Shown: in pieces, positions 7,863 to 18,207 of the stretch
Numbering within the stretch: the stretch's first letter is position 1
Layout of the letters: every line of letters begins with the position of its first letter
Source: Candidatus Scalindua sp.
GTDB taxonomy: Bacteria > Planctomycetota > Brocadiia > Brocadiales > Scalinduaceae
Direction of reading: 5' to 3'
Assembly: GCA_018670825.1 (NCBI GenBank)
Contig: JABHIW010000057.1
Location: forward strand, 1-61,056
Length of the DNA: 61,056 nt
Notes under the pieces: generated by a model
Seen by the model: the letters and a program-made list of their open reading frames with translations, nothing else
What the model was told of the DNA's origin: nothing
The model's database searches: none
Program-made: the position numbers and the translations under genes

Positions 7863-9140
7863 TCAGCTAATGTTTTCCGTTTTTTCTATTTTCCCTGACA
7901 AAAGCAATCTTAACGTATTTAGCGTCGCATTTGCAGCGCGTTTTTTTATATCGACTCTTGATCCGAAAAAACAATACTCTTTACACTCCAAATCATCATT
8001 TATTGCAGTTGCAACATAGACCAGTCCCACAGGTTTTGTTTGATCGATTCCTTCTTCTATACCAGTTGGTCCTGCTATTCCGGTAACAGCTAAACCTATG
8101 TCTGCCTGCATACGTTCTCTTGCGCCAGCAGCCATTGCTTTTGCAGCCTCTGCACTTATCACACCGTATTCTGTAATGAGTTTTTCTGAAACATTGAGTA
8201 AATTTTTCTTTATTTTATTGCTATAAGAAACTATTCCCCCTAAAAAGAAAGCTGAGCTACCTTGGATATTTGTCAATAAGTTTGAGACTAGGCCTCCGGT
8301 ACAAGACTCGGCAACGGCTAATGTTATAGCATTTTTTTTTAAAATATTAGAAATGATATTTTCAAGTGTTTCTTCAGATTTGCTGAAAACAAACTCTCCC
8401 AATTCGTTGCAAATTTCTTCTTCAATATTATCAAGTATTGAAACAGCTTCAATCTCATCCATATCACGTAATATGATGTGAATGGAGACAATTCCATCAT
8501 TTACAAGCGTACTGTAAGACAAGTACTTATCTGATTTAATTATTCGTTCGACTTTTTCGTCAAGTATAGATTCAGACATACCAAATGTATTAATTACTCT
8601 TGTATATCGTTTCCTGCTTTGCCCTGATTTTCTCTGGATATAGGGAACGATCCAATTCTCAAACATTTGTACCATTTCCGTATGTACACCAGGCAAGCAA
8701 ATAATGTTGGTCTGGGCGGTGGTTACAAGAAAACCTTGGGCTGTTCCAGTAGCATTCTGGATAATAATACTCCCTTCCGGGATTTTTGCTTGTTTTAGAT
8801 GATTAACATAATTCTGGTTATGTGTGTTTCCTATTAAGTCTTCAATATGATTTATTGACTTTTCGTCTGGTACTAATGCCACATTGCAGAAATCAGCGAT
8901 AACTTCTCTTGTGATATCATCCTTCGTTGGTCCCAACCCACCTGTCATTATGATTAAATTAGCCCTCTCTGATGCTGCTTGAAGTGAGAATTTCAATTCC
9001 TCAGAATTGTCACCTGCAATTGTTTGATTTACAACATCGAAGCCCATTTCTGTAAGTTTTTTTGCGGCAAATGGTGCATTCAAATCTCTGGTTTCTCCGC
9101 ACACAAGCTCTGAACCAACAGATATTAATTCTATTTTCAT
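7863..9140 (-). CDS. cinA: CinA-like protein with C-terminal nicotinamide-nucleotide amidase domain
   Basis: 425 residues. The N-terminal MoCF-like domain shows IELISVGSELVCGETRDLN and MTGGLGPTKDDITREVIADF. The C-terminal PncC domain shows LAVAESCTGGLVSNLLTNI (catalytic Ser near 280) and VTGIAGPTGIEEG. PncC deamidates NMN to NaMN in pyridine-nucleotide recycling; the N-domain may act on ADP-ribose. Length is normal. It is last in a minus-strand series after the diguanylate cyclase (35-bp gap to that frame). Confidence 0.94.
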   Translation of the reverse strand: MKIELISVGSELVCGETRDLNAPFAAKKLTEMGFDVVNQTIAGDNSEELKFSLQAASERANLIIMTGGLGPTKDDITREVIADFCNVALVPDEKSINHIEDLIGNTHNQNYVNHLKQAKIPEGSIIIQNATGTAQGFLVTTAQTNIICLPGVHTEMVQMFENWIVPYIQRKSGQSRKRYTRVINTFGMSESILDEKVERIIKSDKYLSYSTLVNDGIVSIHIILRDMDEIEAVSILDNIEEEICNELGEFVFSKSEETLENIISNILKKNAITLAVAESCTGGLVSNLLTNIQGSSAFFLGGIVSYSNKIKKNLLNVSEKLITEYGVISAEAAKAMAAGARERMQADIGLAVTGIAGPTGIEEGIDQTKPVGLVYVATAINDDLECKEYCFFGSRVDIKKRAANATLNTLRLLLSGKIEKTENIS

Positions 9141-9175
9141 TCTTAATATTTAAATTTCCATGATCATTCTATTTG

Positions 9176-10135
9176 TTAATGGATCCTGTCATTGCCATAC
9201 ACACACAGGGTATTTTTGCCCATCTTTTTTGCTTGATAAAGGGCTTCGTCAGCTTTCCGGATTAAAGACTCCTCTGTATTGGCATCATCTGGGTATCCAG
9301 CCAGTCCTACACTTACGGTTATCGTTTCATTGTGAGGAAAACCTTTGAGGTTTGAATCAGCGACCCCTTTCACAATCCTGTCAGCAAAAACACGACCGTG
9401 TTGCTTTGCAGTTTGCGATAAAATTATGGCAAATTCATCTCCCCCATAACGTACAGCAGGATCCGTTCTTCTTACGAAAGATTTGAATATTGATGCTATC
9501 TCTTTTAGTATGATATCTCCACTCTGATGGCCGTAATTATCATTTACTTTTTTGAAATCATCAATATCAATCATTATTAATGAAAAACTGTATTTATATC
9601 TGTTCGCTCTCGCAATTTCAGCATTCAATAATTCATGAAAAAATTTATGGTTATATAGTCCTGTAAGTCCGTCTACTCTCGAAATTTGTTCAAAGTACTC
9701 TCTTTCTGCAGCACGTTTTTCAAGTGTTCTTTTATATAGTGATTTTTCAACGATAATATTAAGATATTCTAAATCTATGGGCTTCGCCAGATAATCAGTT
9801 GCACCATTTTTCATACATTCTACGGCAGTTTCTACGGATGGGAACCCTGTCATAACAACAAAATCAGTTCTGGGGGAGATTCCTTTTGCCTTTTTAACAA
9901 ACTCAACTCCTGAAAGCTTCGGCATCTTCAGGTCAGTAATTATTAAATCATAAACTACATTTCTTATCTTTTCAATTGCAAGCTCAGTATCTGTACAAAC
10001 AGTGACTTTATGTCCATGATCTTGTAAGGTACTTTTCATAAATTGTACGATACCCTCTTCATCGTCAACTACCATAATGTGAGTTTCTTCAGAATCAGTC
10101 TCCTTGGGTAAATGTTTTTTTTCTTCATTTGCCAT
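9176..10135 (-). CDS. Response regulator with GGDEF output (diguanylate cyclase, PleD/WspR-like)
   Basis: About 319 residues. An N-terminal REC domain has acidic pocket VVDDEE, phospho-acceptor Asp in IITDLKMPKLSG and the Lys in DYLAKPID. A short helix leads to a GGDEF domain: DGLTGLYNHKFFHELL, IDIDDFKKVNDNYGHQSGD, then intact GGDEF. An RRTD inhibitory I-site sits five residues before GGDEF, so feedback by c-di-GMP is expected. Phosphorylation should drive c-di-GMP synthesis. ATG 10135 has a GGAG site; the longer frame begins with TTG at 10147. It is downstream of cobT and a large hybrid kinase, a possible signalling partner. Confidence 0.92.
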   Translation of the reverse strand: MANEEKKHLPKETDSEETHIMVVDDEEGIVQFMKSTLQDHGHKVTVCTDTELAIEKIRNVVYDLIITDLKMPKLSGVEFVKKAKGISPRTDFVVMTGFPSVETAVECMKNGATDYLAKPIDLEYLNIIVEKSLYKRTLEKRAAEREYFEQISRVDGLTGLYNHKFFHELLNAEIARANRYKYSFSLIMIDIDDFKKVNDNYGHQSGDIILKEIASIFKSFVRRTDPAVRYGGDEFAIILSQTAKQHGRVFADRIVKGVADSNLKGFPHNETITVSVGLAGYPDDANTEESLIRKADEALYQAKKMGKNTLCVYGNDRIH

Positions 10136-10174
10136 ACTGTTCTCCAATAGTTTATTGACTTACTCTGCCACACT

Positions 10175-11239
10175 TCATTTATTGTAGCATGGCGTAGAGA
10201 CTTCAGCTTCAGAGAAAGTTGCCATTTGCGTGAGGGTTTTAACACCGGCTTCAATCAGGCCCATTGCCAGGACCGCCCCAGTACCTTCTCCAAGCCTTAG
10301 CTCCAGGTTTAAAACCGCTTTTTTCTGTAATTTGTCCAATGCAATCATATGGCCATTTTCAGTAGATGTGTGAGATGATATGAGATAATCATTGACCTTC
10401 GGTTCTATTGCACATGCTATTAATGCGGCGGCAGTAGAGATAAATCCGTCAATCAAGATTGGTGTCTTGTGGCTCGCCGCGGCGAGGCACAGGCCTGCAA
10501 TGCCGCCTATTTCAAATCCTCCTACTTTTGAAAGGACGTCTATTGGATCAGAAGAGTCGGGTTTGTTAACACTTAAAGCCTTTTTTATGACATTGATTTT
10601 TTCTTCTACGCCATTATCGTCTAAACCGGTTCCTCTTCCTGTTACTTTTCTTAAATCTGCTCCTGTTAAACATGCAATTATTGCGCTACTTGACGTAGTA
10701 TTAGCTATGCCCATGTCACCAGTAGCAACGATATCTATTCCGTTAAGGAGTTCCTCGTTAAACACTTCTATACCCACTTCCAGAGATTTTATAGCCTGTT
10801 CTCGGGACATTGCTGGTCCACGTGCAATATTACCAGTTCCGTATCCCACCTTTTTTATCTTCAAACCATCAACAGGTTCAAAATCAGCATTAACACCACA
10901 ATCAACGACAACAACCCTTGCACCGACATGTTGTGCTAAAATGCATATAGTTGCACCACCATCAAGGAAGTTTTTAACCATTTGCCTGGTTACCTCTTGT
11001 GGAAAAGCGCTTACGCCTTCACAGGAGACACCATGATCTCCTGCCATTGTAAAAACAACTTTGTGCCTTATTGTTGCATCAGGTGATCCTTTTATCGAGG
11101 CGTAGATAGTTGCAAACTCTTCAAGTCGCCCAAGACTGCCAGTAGGAATGGCTAGATTGTTAAATCTATTTTTTATATCACCATCTAAATCTATCGAGAC
11201 TTTCTCAATATTTTCTATTGTTTTACTTAATAGTTTCAT
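10175..11239 (-). CDS. cobT: Nicotinate-nucleotide--dimethylbenzimidazole phosphoribosyltransferase
   Basis: 354 residues, standard CobT length. Motifs: NNLAIPTGSLGRLEEFA at the N-terminus, TMAGDHGVSCEGVSAFPQEV, the Gly-rich ATGDMGIANTTSSSAI, VGGFEIGGIAGL and the C-terminal RLGEGTGAVLAMGLIEA with the catalytic Glu of GEGTGA. It makes alpha-ribazole phosphate for the lower ligand of cobalamin. No other cobalamin genes or riboswitch are visible. It sits between the hybrid kinase (69-bp gap) and the diguanylate cyclase. Confidence 0.95.
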   Translation of the reverse strand: MKLLSKTIENIEKVSIDLDGDIKNRFNNLAIPTGSLGRLEEFATIYASIKGSPDATIRHKVVFTMAGDHGVSCEGVSAFPQEVTRQMVKNFLDGGATICILAQHVGARVVVVDCGVNADFEPVDGLKIKKVGYGTGNIARGPAMSREQAIKSLEVGIEVFNEELLNGIDIVATGDMGIANTTSSSAIIACLTGADLRKVTGRGTGLDDNGVEEKINVIKKALSVNKPDSSDPIDVLSKVGGFEIGGIAGLCLAAASHKTPILIDGFISTAAALIACAIEPKVNDYLISSHTSTENGHMIALDKLQKKAVLNLELRLGEGTGAVLAMGLIEAGVKTLTQMATFSEAEVSTPCYNK

Positions 11240-11308
11240 TGCTTACCATATGAAATATTATTGTGGAGTCGATTGATAATTAGTTTATATACTATTAGTC
11301 GTGGGAAA

Positions 11309-14300
11309 TTAATACAGCCATACTCTCAACATTGAAAACAATCGGTCAACGTCAAATGGTTTGGCCAGGTAGTCATTGGCACCAGCTTCAATACATTTAG
11401 CACGATCTCCCTTCATCGCCTTTGCTGTCAGTGCAATAATAGGGAGTTTTTTAAATCTATCTTGCTTTCTGATCTCTTCTATGGCAGTGTATCCGTCCAT
11501 TTCAGGCATCATGATATCCATGAGTACTAGATGGACATCCGGATTATTGTTTAAGCATGTCAACCCTTCTTTGCCATTTTTCCCAATTAATATTTTTATG
11601 TCTTTGTCTTCAAGGACCTTTTTGATTGAGAAAACATTTCGCATATCATCGTCCACTACCAGTATTGTTTTACCGGCCATAACTGATTCTCTGTCATGGA
11701 TCATTCGGAGTATCTTTTGTTGTGCTTCAGGAAGGTTTGCTTCAACGCGGTGTAGAAATAGTGTAGTCTCGTCTAAGAGCTTTCGATGGGAACCTGCGCC
11801 CTTCATAATAGTTGTTGCGGCGAATTCGTCTGTTAATTTTTTTTCTTCCTTCGTAAGTTCCCTGCCAGTATAGACAATAACAGGTAGTTGAAAGAGTTCT
11901 TCGTTTGTTCTGATTTTGTTGAGTAATTCTATACCTGACATATCGGGAAGGCTAATGTCTAACACCATGCAGTCAAACTTTCCGGTTAATATCTGGTTAT
12001 AGGCTTCCATGGCGGTTGAGGAAGTCGTAATGCTGACATCTCCGCTGCCGATAACATCGGATATCATTCTTGCTTGTTCCGGATTATCTTCCACTACAAG
12101 AAGGTCTTTTACGGGTTTTGATATTATTTTATTAAATTTTTCAAATACCTGGTCAATTACAACTGGGCTTACCGGTTTTGTCACGTAATCTATAGCACCC
12201 ATTTTTATGGCTTCAAATTTATTGTCAGATGCAGATATGAAATGGACAGGGATATGACGGGTTTCTGGGTTATTCTTCAGCTTTATCATAACAGTCCATC
12301 CGTTGATTCCGGGTAGATTTAAATCCAGGATTATACCGCTCGGTTTGTAATAATCTGCGAATTGAAGGCCGGTTTCCCCATCTCCCGCAACCAGACATTT
12401 AAAACCATGTTCACGTGTTAAATCCCTCAGGATTTTTAAGAATGCAGGATCGTCTTCGATAATAAGTACAGATTTATCTTCTTCCGAAATTGTTTTTCTG
12501 TCATCTTTGATGTTTTCCTCAATCTCTTTTCGGTTAATTTGTTTTTTCTTCTTTTTTCTGCCGGTGTCTGTTTCTGTTTTTACAGATGATGGTGCCGGAG
12601 AATTTTCCATTGTTTTTGTTTCTGATTTAAGTGTTTCCGGAAGACAGAGTGTAAAGGTGCTTCCTTTACCATGCGTACTTTTCATATGAATTTCGCCATG
12701 AAGCAATTTGGTAAGTTCTTTTGAAATGGAAAGCCCAAGCCCTGTTCCTCCATATTTCCTACTTGTGGTGCCATCAGCTTGTTTAAATGCTTCAAAAATT
12801 ACTCTTTGTTTTTCTTCCGGAATACCTATTCCCGTATCAATAACGGAAATCAAAATAGACCTGGTTTGATCTAATTTACTCTTTGATAATTCATTTTGAC
12901 GACTTATTTGCAGGGAAACACTTCCTTTAGACGTAAATTTGAATGCATTAGAAAGGAAATTTTTTATGATCTGATCAACCCTCTGTTCGTCTGTAAGAAT
13001 ATACTCTGGTAATCCATCTGTAATTTCAATATTAAAGCTGAGGCCTTTTTCTTCTGCGGCATGTTGGAAGTTTCGTTTTATATTTTTGCAAAAATCCTGT
13101 AAATACATATTATCTATTTGGAGGTCCATCTTTCCCGCCTCTACCTTGGAGAGATCCAGTACATCATTGATAAGATCAAGTAAGTCATTACCTGAAGAAT
13201 TAATTGACAGAACGGATTCCACCTGATCTTCTGATAAACTGCCGTCTTTATTATCTCCGAGAAGTTTCGATAAGAGGAGAATACTATTTAACGGAGTTCT
13301 GAGTTCATGGGACATGTTGGCCAGGAATTCAGATTTGTATTTACTGCTTTGTTCCAGCTCTGACGCTCTTTCTTCAACAATCTTGCGGGTGTCTCTCAGA
13401 TCCTTATTCTGCTTTTCTACATATTCTTTTTGTTCCTCAAGTTCTTCGTTGATCTGGCGAAGTTCTTCTTGTTGAGCTTGAAGTTTTGATTCAGAATCTT
13501 TTAAAGCAATAGTGTTTTCTTCAAGCTCTTCATTGCTTTGGCGGAGAGCCTCTTCGCGTGTCTGAAGTTCTTCTGCCTGTTGCTGTGTCTGTACCAGAAG
13601 AACCTCAGTACGATTTCTGGATATAACAGTATTCAAGGCTATAGCAATGCCCTCTGCAACCTGCTCCAGGAAGGTTAGATGGATGTCCTGGAATTCGTGG
13701 AGAAATCCCAGTTCGACAACGCCCCTTACGGTGTTATCTAATAGTAATGGGAAGATCAGGATATATTTTGGTGTAGTTTCTACTATGCCAGAATTAATGC
13801 TGATAGAATCATCAGGGCAATTTGTTAAAAGAATATGTTTTTTCTCCAATGCCACCTGGCCTACGAGTCCTTCACCGGGCATGAATTCATTCGGGGTATT
13901 CTTTCGTTGGGAGTATGCATAACTACCTATTAGTTTAAGGCGACTATCATTACCAGACATATACAGTAACCCAACCTGTGCATTTAGATATTCGGTCAGG
14001 CATCCAATAATATTCCTGCCCAATGCTTCAGTATCCTGTTCACCCTGCATTCTTACATTCAGCTCCATTTGGCCAGTCTTGAGCCAGTTATGGGTATCAT
14101 TCTTTTTCATCGTCAGGCGTAAGTTGGAAATCATATCATTAAAGCTGTCTGCTAATTCACCAATTTCTCCTCTGGATTTTATCTCAATATTATGGTCAAG
14201 TTCTCCTTCTGAAACGCTCTTTACCACTCTTGAAAGCGTGGTTATAGGTTTGGTTATACTTTTTGCTATAAAAAAGCATAGTATAAACATTGCTATTGCA

Positions 14301-15301
14301 GAGCCGCCTGTCAAGCCGGAATAGATGATAACAGAAACTATCTTTTCCGAGGATAACGCTGTCGCTTCTTTAAGAATTTCCTGGAGTTGAACATCTTCGA
14401 CTCTTTTTAAATCGTCAATTCTTCCTGTTGCGGCAGCAAAAACTAATTCGGGTCTCAGCTCAAAATTACCATAAGCAAGATTTTCACTGATCTGCTTGCG
14501 TATATCCATTACGGCCTTAATATTTGATTCGCTCATTTTTTTGCGAAACTCTTTCAATATTTTTTCTGTAATCTGGTATTTAAAAGCAGCTAACAATGCA
14601 TCCTGTCCTTTAGATACCAGCATCCAGGCGCCCATCTCTGATTGAGTGACGGGTTTATCTTCCGCTACGAAACCGGTCATAATCGCCCTTTCACGGCTTG
14701 CCATTTCTTTGGCCATGATGAGATTGACACAGGCCGTAAATGGAAAAGAAAGTTCGGAGTCCTTAATAATTACACTTGCCTCCTGAAATGTTCCTATGAT
14801 GTCGTCTATTATCTCGGAATAGAGTTCATTGGATTCCTCATTTCCTATTGCCAGTGAAGTAATCTTTTCTCTGATAGAAGGCAGTTTCCACAGTTTTTTT
14901 GAAGAAGCATTGATACGTCTGGCAAATTTATAGCCAAGTTTTACCATATCCAATGATTTTATGTCTTCTTCCATGACAGTGTAATACCTGTCAGTCAGTA
15001 GTCTCTGCTTTTTCATTGTGGCTTTCATGTTACTTCCATTACTGGCGATGTATCCGGAAGATGATCCACACTCTCTCTGTAATTGGTGAACAACCTGGTT
15101 GGCAACTACCATATAATCTGCGATACTCTTAATCTGTTCAGTCTGTTTTTTTGCATCAAATTCACGAAGCAACAGAATTGCCATGAATCCACCTACTATC
15201 AAGGCCGGGATCAATGCCAATACTATCAACTGCTTTATCAGCCCTAATCCTGGAGATCGTTTAGACTCTTTCCGCTTTTTCCGAAGATCGTCATTTTTCA
15301 T
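11309..15301 (-). CDS. NIT-HAMP-GAF hybrid sensor histidine kinase with three receiver domains
   Basis: 1330 residues. Order: membrane helix (about 24-46), extracytoplasmic domain resembling NIT nitrate/nitrite sensors (LQRECGSSSGYIASNGS, TMKKQRLLTDRYY, ASRERAIMTGFVAED), second helix (about 328-350), HAMP, GAF, a Gln/Glu-rich coiled coil, HisKA (NMSHELRTPLNSILLLSKLL, His near 670), HATPase (DTGIGIPEEKQ; GGTGLGLSISKEL) and three REC domains with Asp in IILDLNLPG, MVLDISLPD and VLMDIMMPE. It probably senses an external anion and phosphorelays to regulators, perhaps the nearby REC-GGDEF protein. The NIT call rests on motif resemblance. Confidence 0.88.
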   Translation of the reverse strand: MKNDDLRKKRKESKRSPGLGLIKQLIVLALIPALIVGGFMAILLLREFDAKKQTEQIKSIADYMVVANQVVHQLQRECGSSSGYIASNGSNMKATMKKQRLLTDRYYTVMEEDIKSLDMVKLGYKFARRINASSKKLWKLPSIREKITSLAIGNEESNELYSEIIDDIIGTFQEASVIIKDSELSFPFTACVNLIMAKEMASRERAIMTGFVAEDKPVTQSEMGAWMLVSKGQDALLAAFKYQITEKILKEFRKKMSESNIKAVMDIRKQISENLAYGNFELRPELVFAAATGRIDDLKRVEDVQLQEILKEATALSSEKIVSVIIYSGLTGGSAIAMFILCFFIAKSITKPITTLSRVVKSVSEGELDHNIEIKSRGEIGELADSFNDMISNLRLTMKKNDTHNWLKTGQMELNVRMQGEQDTEALGRNIIGCLTEYLNAQVGLLYMSGNDSRLKLIGSYAYSQRKNTPNEFMPGEGLVGQVALEKKHILLTNCPDDSISINSGIVETTPKYILIFPLLLDNTVRGVVELGFLHEFQDIHLTFLEQVAEGIAIALNTVISRNRTEVLLVQTQQQAEELQTREEALRQSNEELEENTIALKDSESKLQAQQEELRQINEELEEQKEYVEKQNKDLRDTRKIVEERASELEQSSKYKSEFLANMSHELRTPLNSILLLSKLLGDNKDGSLSEDQVESVLSINSSGNDLLDLINDVLDLSKVEAGKMDLQIDNMYLQDFCKNIKRNFQHAAEEKGLSFNIEITDGLPEYILTDEQRVDQIIKNFLSNAFKFTSKGSVSLQISRQNELSKSKLDQTRSILISVIDTGIGIPEEKQRVIFEAFKQADGTTSRKYGGTGLGLSISKELTKLLHGEIHMKSTHGKGSTFTLCLPETLKSETKTMENSPAPSSVKTETDTGRKKKKKQINRKEIEENIKDDRKTISEEDKSVLIIEDDPAFLKILRDLTREHGFKCLVAGDGETGLQFADYYKPSGIILDLNLPGINGWTVMIKLKNNPETRHIPVHFISASDNKFEAIKMGAIDYVTKPVSPVVIDQVFEKFNKIISKPVKDLLVVEDNPEQARMISDVIGSGDVSITTSSTAMEAYNQILTGKFDCMVLDISLPDMSGIELLNKIRTNEELFQLPVIVYTGRELTKEEKKLTDEFAATTIMKGAGSHRKLLDETTLFLHRVEANLPEAQQKILRMIHDRESVMAGKTILVVDDDMRNVFSIKKVLEDKDIKILIGKNGKEGLTCLNNNPDVHLVLMDIMMPEMDGYTAIEEIRKQDRFKKLPIIALTAKAMKGDRAKCIEAGANDYLAKPFDVDRLFSMLRVWLY

Positions 15302-15496
15302 ATCAAATTCCTAATAGGTTTGGTGGAAAATATTCTTGATAATATCTGTTGTGGAGGCTGGTGGAATAATGATAGCTCTTTTCATGATTCTGCCTTTTAA
15401 TGTTAGTTTTCCAATACCTGAATTCTATGTTTAATAGGTTCTCTTAATTTCCGAAAATTTTGTGTTTTCTTGATTTGGAAACTTGAATTGTAGCTT

Positions 15497-16561
15497 TCAA
15501 TTAAATGCGGGCCATTTGAAGAGGTAATTTTGTTGGTATCCTGTCCATAAGTACATAAATCTTGGGTAATCATCATCTGCTGCTGAGGCGTGAATACCAA
15601 ACTTGATTGTTCGATTTCCAAATAAATTATCCATTGAACCTTCAAAAATTTCTGCCAGATTAAACATTCTTTTATATTTTATAATTTTTGCTTCCTTTAA
15701 ACCTGCTATCTCTTTAGCTAAAGTGATTGCGTCATCAATATAGCCCAACTGATCGATCAATCCATTATCTAATGCCTGTTTTCCCGTATATATTCTTCCA
15801 TCCGCTAGCTTTCTAACATTGTCTATTTTCATATTTCTGCCGACTGCAATAATATTCACAAACCGTGTATACATTTCGTCTACAATGTCGTCTAAGACCT
15901 TTCTCTCATCGTCAGACATTTTTTTAAGAGGTGAGCCAATGCTCTTCATATCTCCTGATTTTATAGAATTATCTTCAATACCGTATTTTGCAACAAGATT
16001 AGCAATATTGATGAGAGGCATGATTACTCCTATACTTCCGGTAATTGTAGTGGGATGAGCAATTATTTTGTCTGCGGCCGCCGAAATATAATAGGCACCT
16101 GATGCCGCAACGTCCTGCATACTGACGATTACTTTCTTATTTGTTTCATCTTTAAATTCTAAGACTTTCTTATAAATAATATCGCTTGCTGTTATTCCTC
16201 CTCCAGGACTGTTCATTTCCAATATCACCGCTTTTACATTATCATCATCCCGTGCTTGCTCAAGTTGATGTTTCACACTGTCAACAATGCTTGGTGCTTC
16301 CTGGAAAAGTTTCTTTGAAGATTGCCCGGTAATAACACCCTTTAGTGGAATTAGAAGTATTTTGTCAGTACCTGTTCCTCCTATTACGGTTTCAGTAAGT
16401 TTTTTGGTACTCTTATCTTCAACTTGTGTTGTAAGAGTACCTTTTACTACGAAGAGTCCCATCAGTGAAATGAATAATACAACACAACAAAGAAAAAAGA
16501 ATATTGCCATTGAAGTTGAAATCCAGAAACCTACTCTGCTTTTTTTCTTGTTGTCATCCAT
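15497..16561 (-). CDS. sppA: Signal peptide peptidase SppA, 36-kDa type
   Basis: 354 residues, the single-domain length of Gram-positive and planctomycete SppA. One N-terminal membrane helix (about 14-38) anchors it. The S49 core shows AVILEMNSPGGGITASDIIY, then VAASGAYYISAAADKIIAHP with the nucleophile Ser, then TGSIGVIMPL; the general-base Lys should be in the following SGDMKSIGSPLKKM stretch. It degrades signal peptides left in the membrane. ATG 16561 is preceded by AGGAATAG. Upstream of it is ubiX on the same strand. Confidence 0.9.
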   Translation of the reverse strand: MDDNKKKSRVGFWISTSMAIFFFLCCVVLFISLMGLFVVKGTLTTQVEDKSTKKLTETVIGGTGTDKILLIPLKGVITGQSSKKLFQEAPSIVDSVKHQLEQARDDDNVKAVILEMNSPGGGITASDIIYKKVLEFKDETNKKVIVSMQDVAASGAYYISAAADKIIAHPTTITGSIGVIMPLINIANLVAKYGIEDNSIKSGDMKSIGSPLKKMSDDERKVLDDIVDEMYTRFVNIIAVGRNMKIDNVRKLADGRIYTGKQALDNGLIDQLGYIDDAITLAKEIAGLKEAKIIKYKRMFNLAEIFEGSMDNLFGNRTIKFGIHASAADDDYPRFMYLWTGYQQNYLFKWPAFN

Positions 16562-16659
16562 AATGCTATTCCTAACCTGGGTAATAATAAGGTACGCGAC
16601 AGACTTGCTTTGTCGGTCATGTGCTACGTGATACTAAGATATTTCTCTGTTTGCGGATT

Positions 16660-17286
16660 CTATGTAGTCATTAATTCAGGACTCATGTCTCTCCATTCTC
16701 CATAACTCTTTTTAGTGTACGGTAGATACTCTATCCCAATATAGTCAAGGGCCTTCCCTACCATGAAATCTACCTGATCATCTATCGTCTTCGGATGGTA
16801 ATAGTATCCGGGCATGGCAGGTAAGATACACGTTTGCGCCTTTGACAGTTTTAACATGTTTTCCAGATGTATTGGTGTTAAAGGAGTCTCGCGAGGCATG
16901 ACGATCAATTTTCTTCCCTCTTTTAAAGTAACGCTTGCAGCACGTTGAATAAGATTTGATGCAATACCATTTGCTATTGAACAGAGTGTATTCATACTGC
17001 ATGGCGCTATAATCATTGCTTTGGTCTTTAATGTGCCGCTTGAGATGGATGCAGCAATATCTGATATGTGGTGGTACGTTATACTGTGATTTTCTCTATC
17101 AATGAATTTGCTAATATTGAACTTATCCAGATTTAAGGTGAAATTTAATTCACTTTCTATTACTTGTATGGCGGCTTCTGACACGCTTAAGTGAATAGGA
17201 TAAGATTTATCACTCAAAGCCTGTAAGAGGCGTTGTCCGTAAACTACACCACTGGCTCCTGTAATACCTACTATTATATTTTCCAT
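16660..17286 (-). CDS. ubiX: Flavin prenyltransferase UbiX
   Basis: 208 residues. The N-terminal GITGASGVVYGQRLLQAL binds FMN; IIAPCSMNTLCSIANGIASN and LIVMPRETPLTPIHLENM are family signatures; ILPAMPGYYYHPKTIDD is the C-terminal segment. UbiX makes prenylated FMN, the cofactor of UbiD-type decarboxylases used in quinone and aromatic metabolism. No ubiD lies in the window. The 98-bp gap to sppA holds no obvious terminator. Confidence 0.94.
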   Translation of the reverse strand: MENIIVGITGASGVVYGQRLLQALSDKSYPIHLSVSEAAIQVIESELNFTLNLDKFNISKFIDRENHSITYHHISDIAASISSGTLKTKAMIIAPCSMNTLCSIANGIASNLIQRAASVTLKEGRKLIVMPRETPLTPIHLENMLKLSKAQTCILPAMPGYYYHPKTIDDQVDFMVGKALDYIGIEYLPYTKKSYGEWRDMSPELMTT

Positions 17287-17505
17287 TTAAATGATTTCTA
17301 ATTAAATTTATAACTCGTAAAAACTGCTGTTACAATTCCTTAAGGTTATTCAGGATCAGCTTCTTATTTGGGGTATTATTACAAATTTTAACATGAATTC
17401 CAAATCAATTACTCTCTTTATTTATTTTTCTAAACTTTGTAAGAGAACGATCTATTTGGGGTTTGTTGCTTAACTAGTTTATATATCGTGGTTTACAGTG
17501 GTATA

Positions 17506-18207
17506 TTATGTATAAGCCTCCTGGATTACCAGGATGTCATAAATAGCGTGTGTATACACTGCAATCCCTAAGCCTCGAAAAATAAAGATTGCAGATAAAA
17601 CAATTCCGGCAACTAAACGGAATGAGAAACTGCTTATTGAGAAACTATCGCCTGATGGTCCTATGTAATGCATGATAGAAAAAATGAAAGCGCATATTAG
17701 TATACTGGAGAGAGAGCCTGCTATTGGATTGGCCCTTAATGCTTTTACTATAATAAAGTAAAGGACGCTTAACAGCAGCATGCGAAAGAGTATCTCTTCA
17801 TATATGCCCGCTCCTAAAGAAATAATTATTCCTTTTATAAAACTTTGTACATACAGGTTAGTAATATCAAATGGTAAATACCCATGTACAAAAAATAGTG
17901 TTACGTATCCAAGGGAAAAACCATAAGCTGCACTCTCAAAAAACATAGGAATAAAAATGCTACAGCTTAAACGATTTTTTTTCTCAATATACAATATCGA
18001 ACAGAAAGAAATGATGATAATTAAGGAATTGAATACCAAGGTAGCGCTATCACCAAAAAACTCAAAAGGTTTTTTTACGATAATGTCAGCAGCATTTTTT
18101 GTTTCGGCACCATAGAGAACTATGCCAATTTCATAAAAAACGAGAAGAGGCAAAATGAAAAGAAAGCTTTTCGGTAGATTTCTTGAACGTGTCAGATAAT
18201 CATTCAT
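17506..18207 (-). CDS. CPBP-family intramembrane glutamic protease
   Basis: About 233 residues with several hydrophobic helices. The three CPBP motifs are present: YEEILFRMLL (EExxxR), FSIMHYIG (motif 2 His) and YTHAIYDI (motif 3 His). These resemble Rce1/Abi proteases. I chose the ATG at 18207 because it overlaps the uppP stop as ATGA, a typical translational coupling; a longer frame starts at 18243. Substrate unknown. Being coupled to uppP suggests a cell-envelope role. Confidence 0.85.
   Translation of the reverse strand: MNDYLTRSRNLPKSFLFILPLLVFYEIGIVLYGAETKNAADIIVKKPFEFFGDSATLVFNSLIIIISFCSILYIEKKNRLSCSIFIPMFFESAAYGFSLGYVTLFFVHGYLPFDITNLYVQSFIKGIIISLGAGIYEEILFRMLLLSVLYFIIVKALRANPIAGSLSSILICAFIFSIMHYIGPSGDSFSISSFSFRLVAGIVLSAIFIFRGLGIAVYTHAIYDILVIQEAYT

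Noticed and set aside
15403..15645. 80-codon minus-strand frame at the end of sppA
   Set aside because: Mostly another frame of the sppA C-terminus; the first part lacks protein character.
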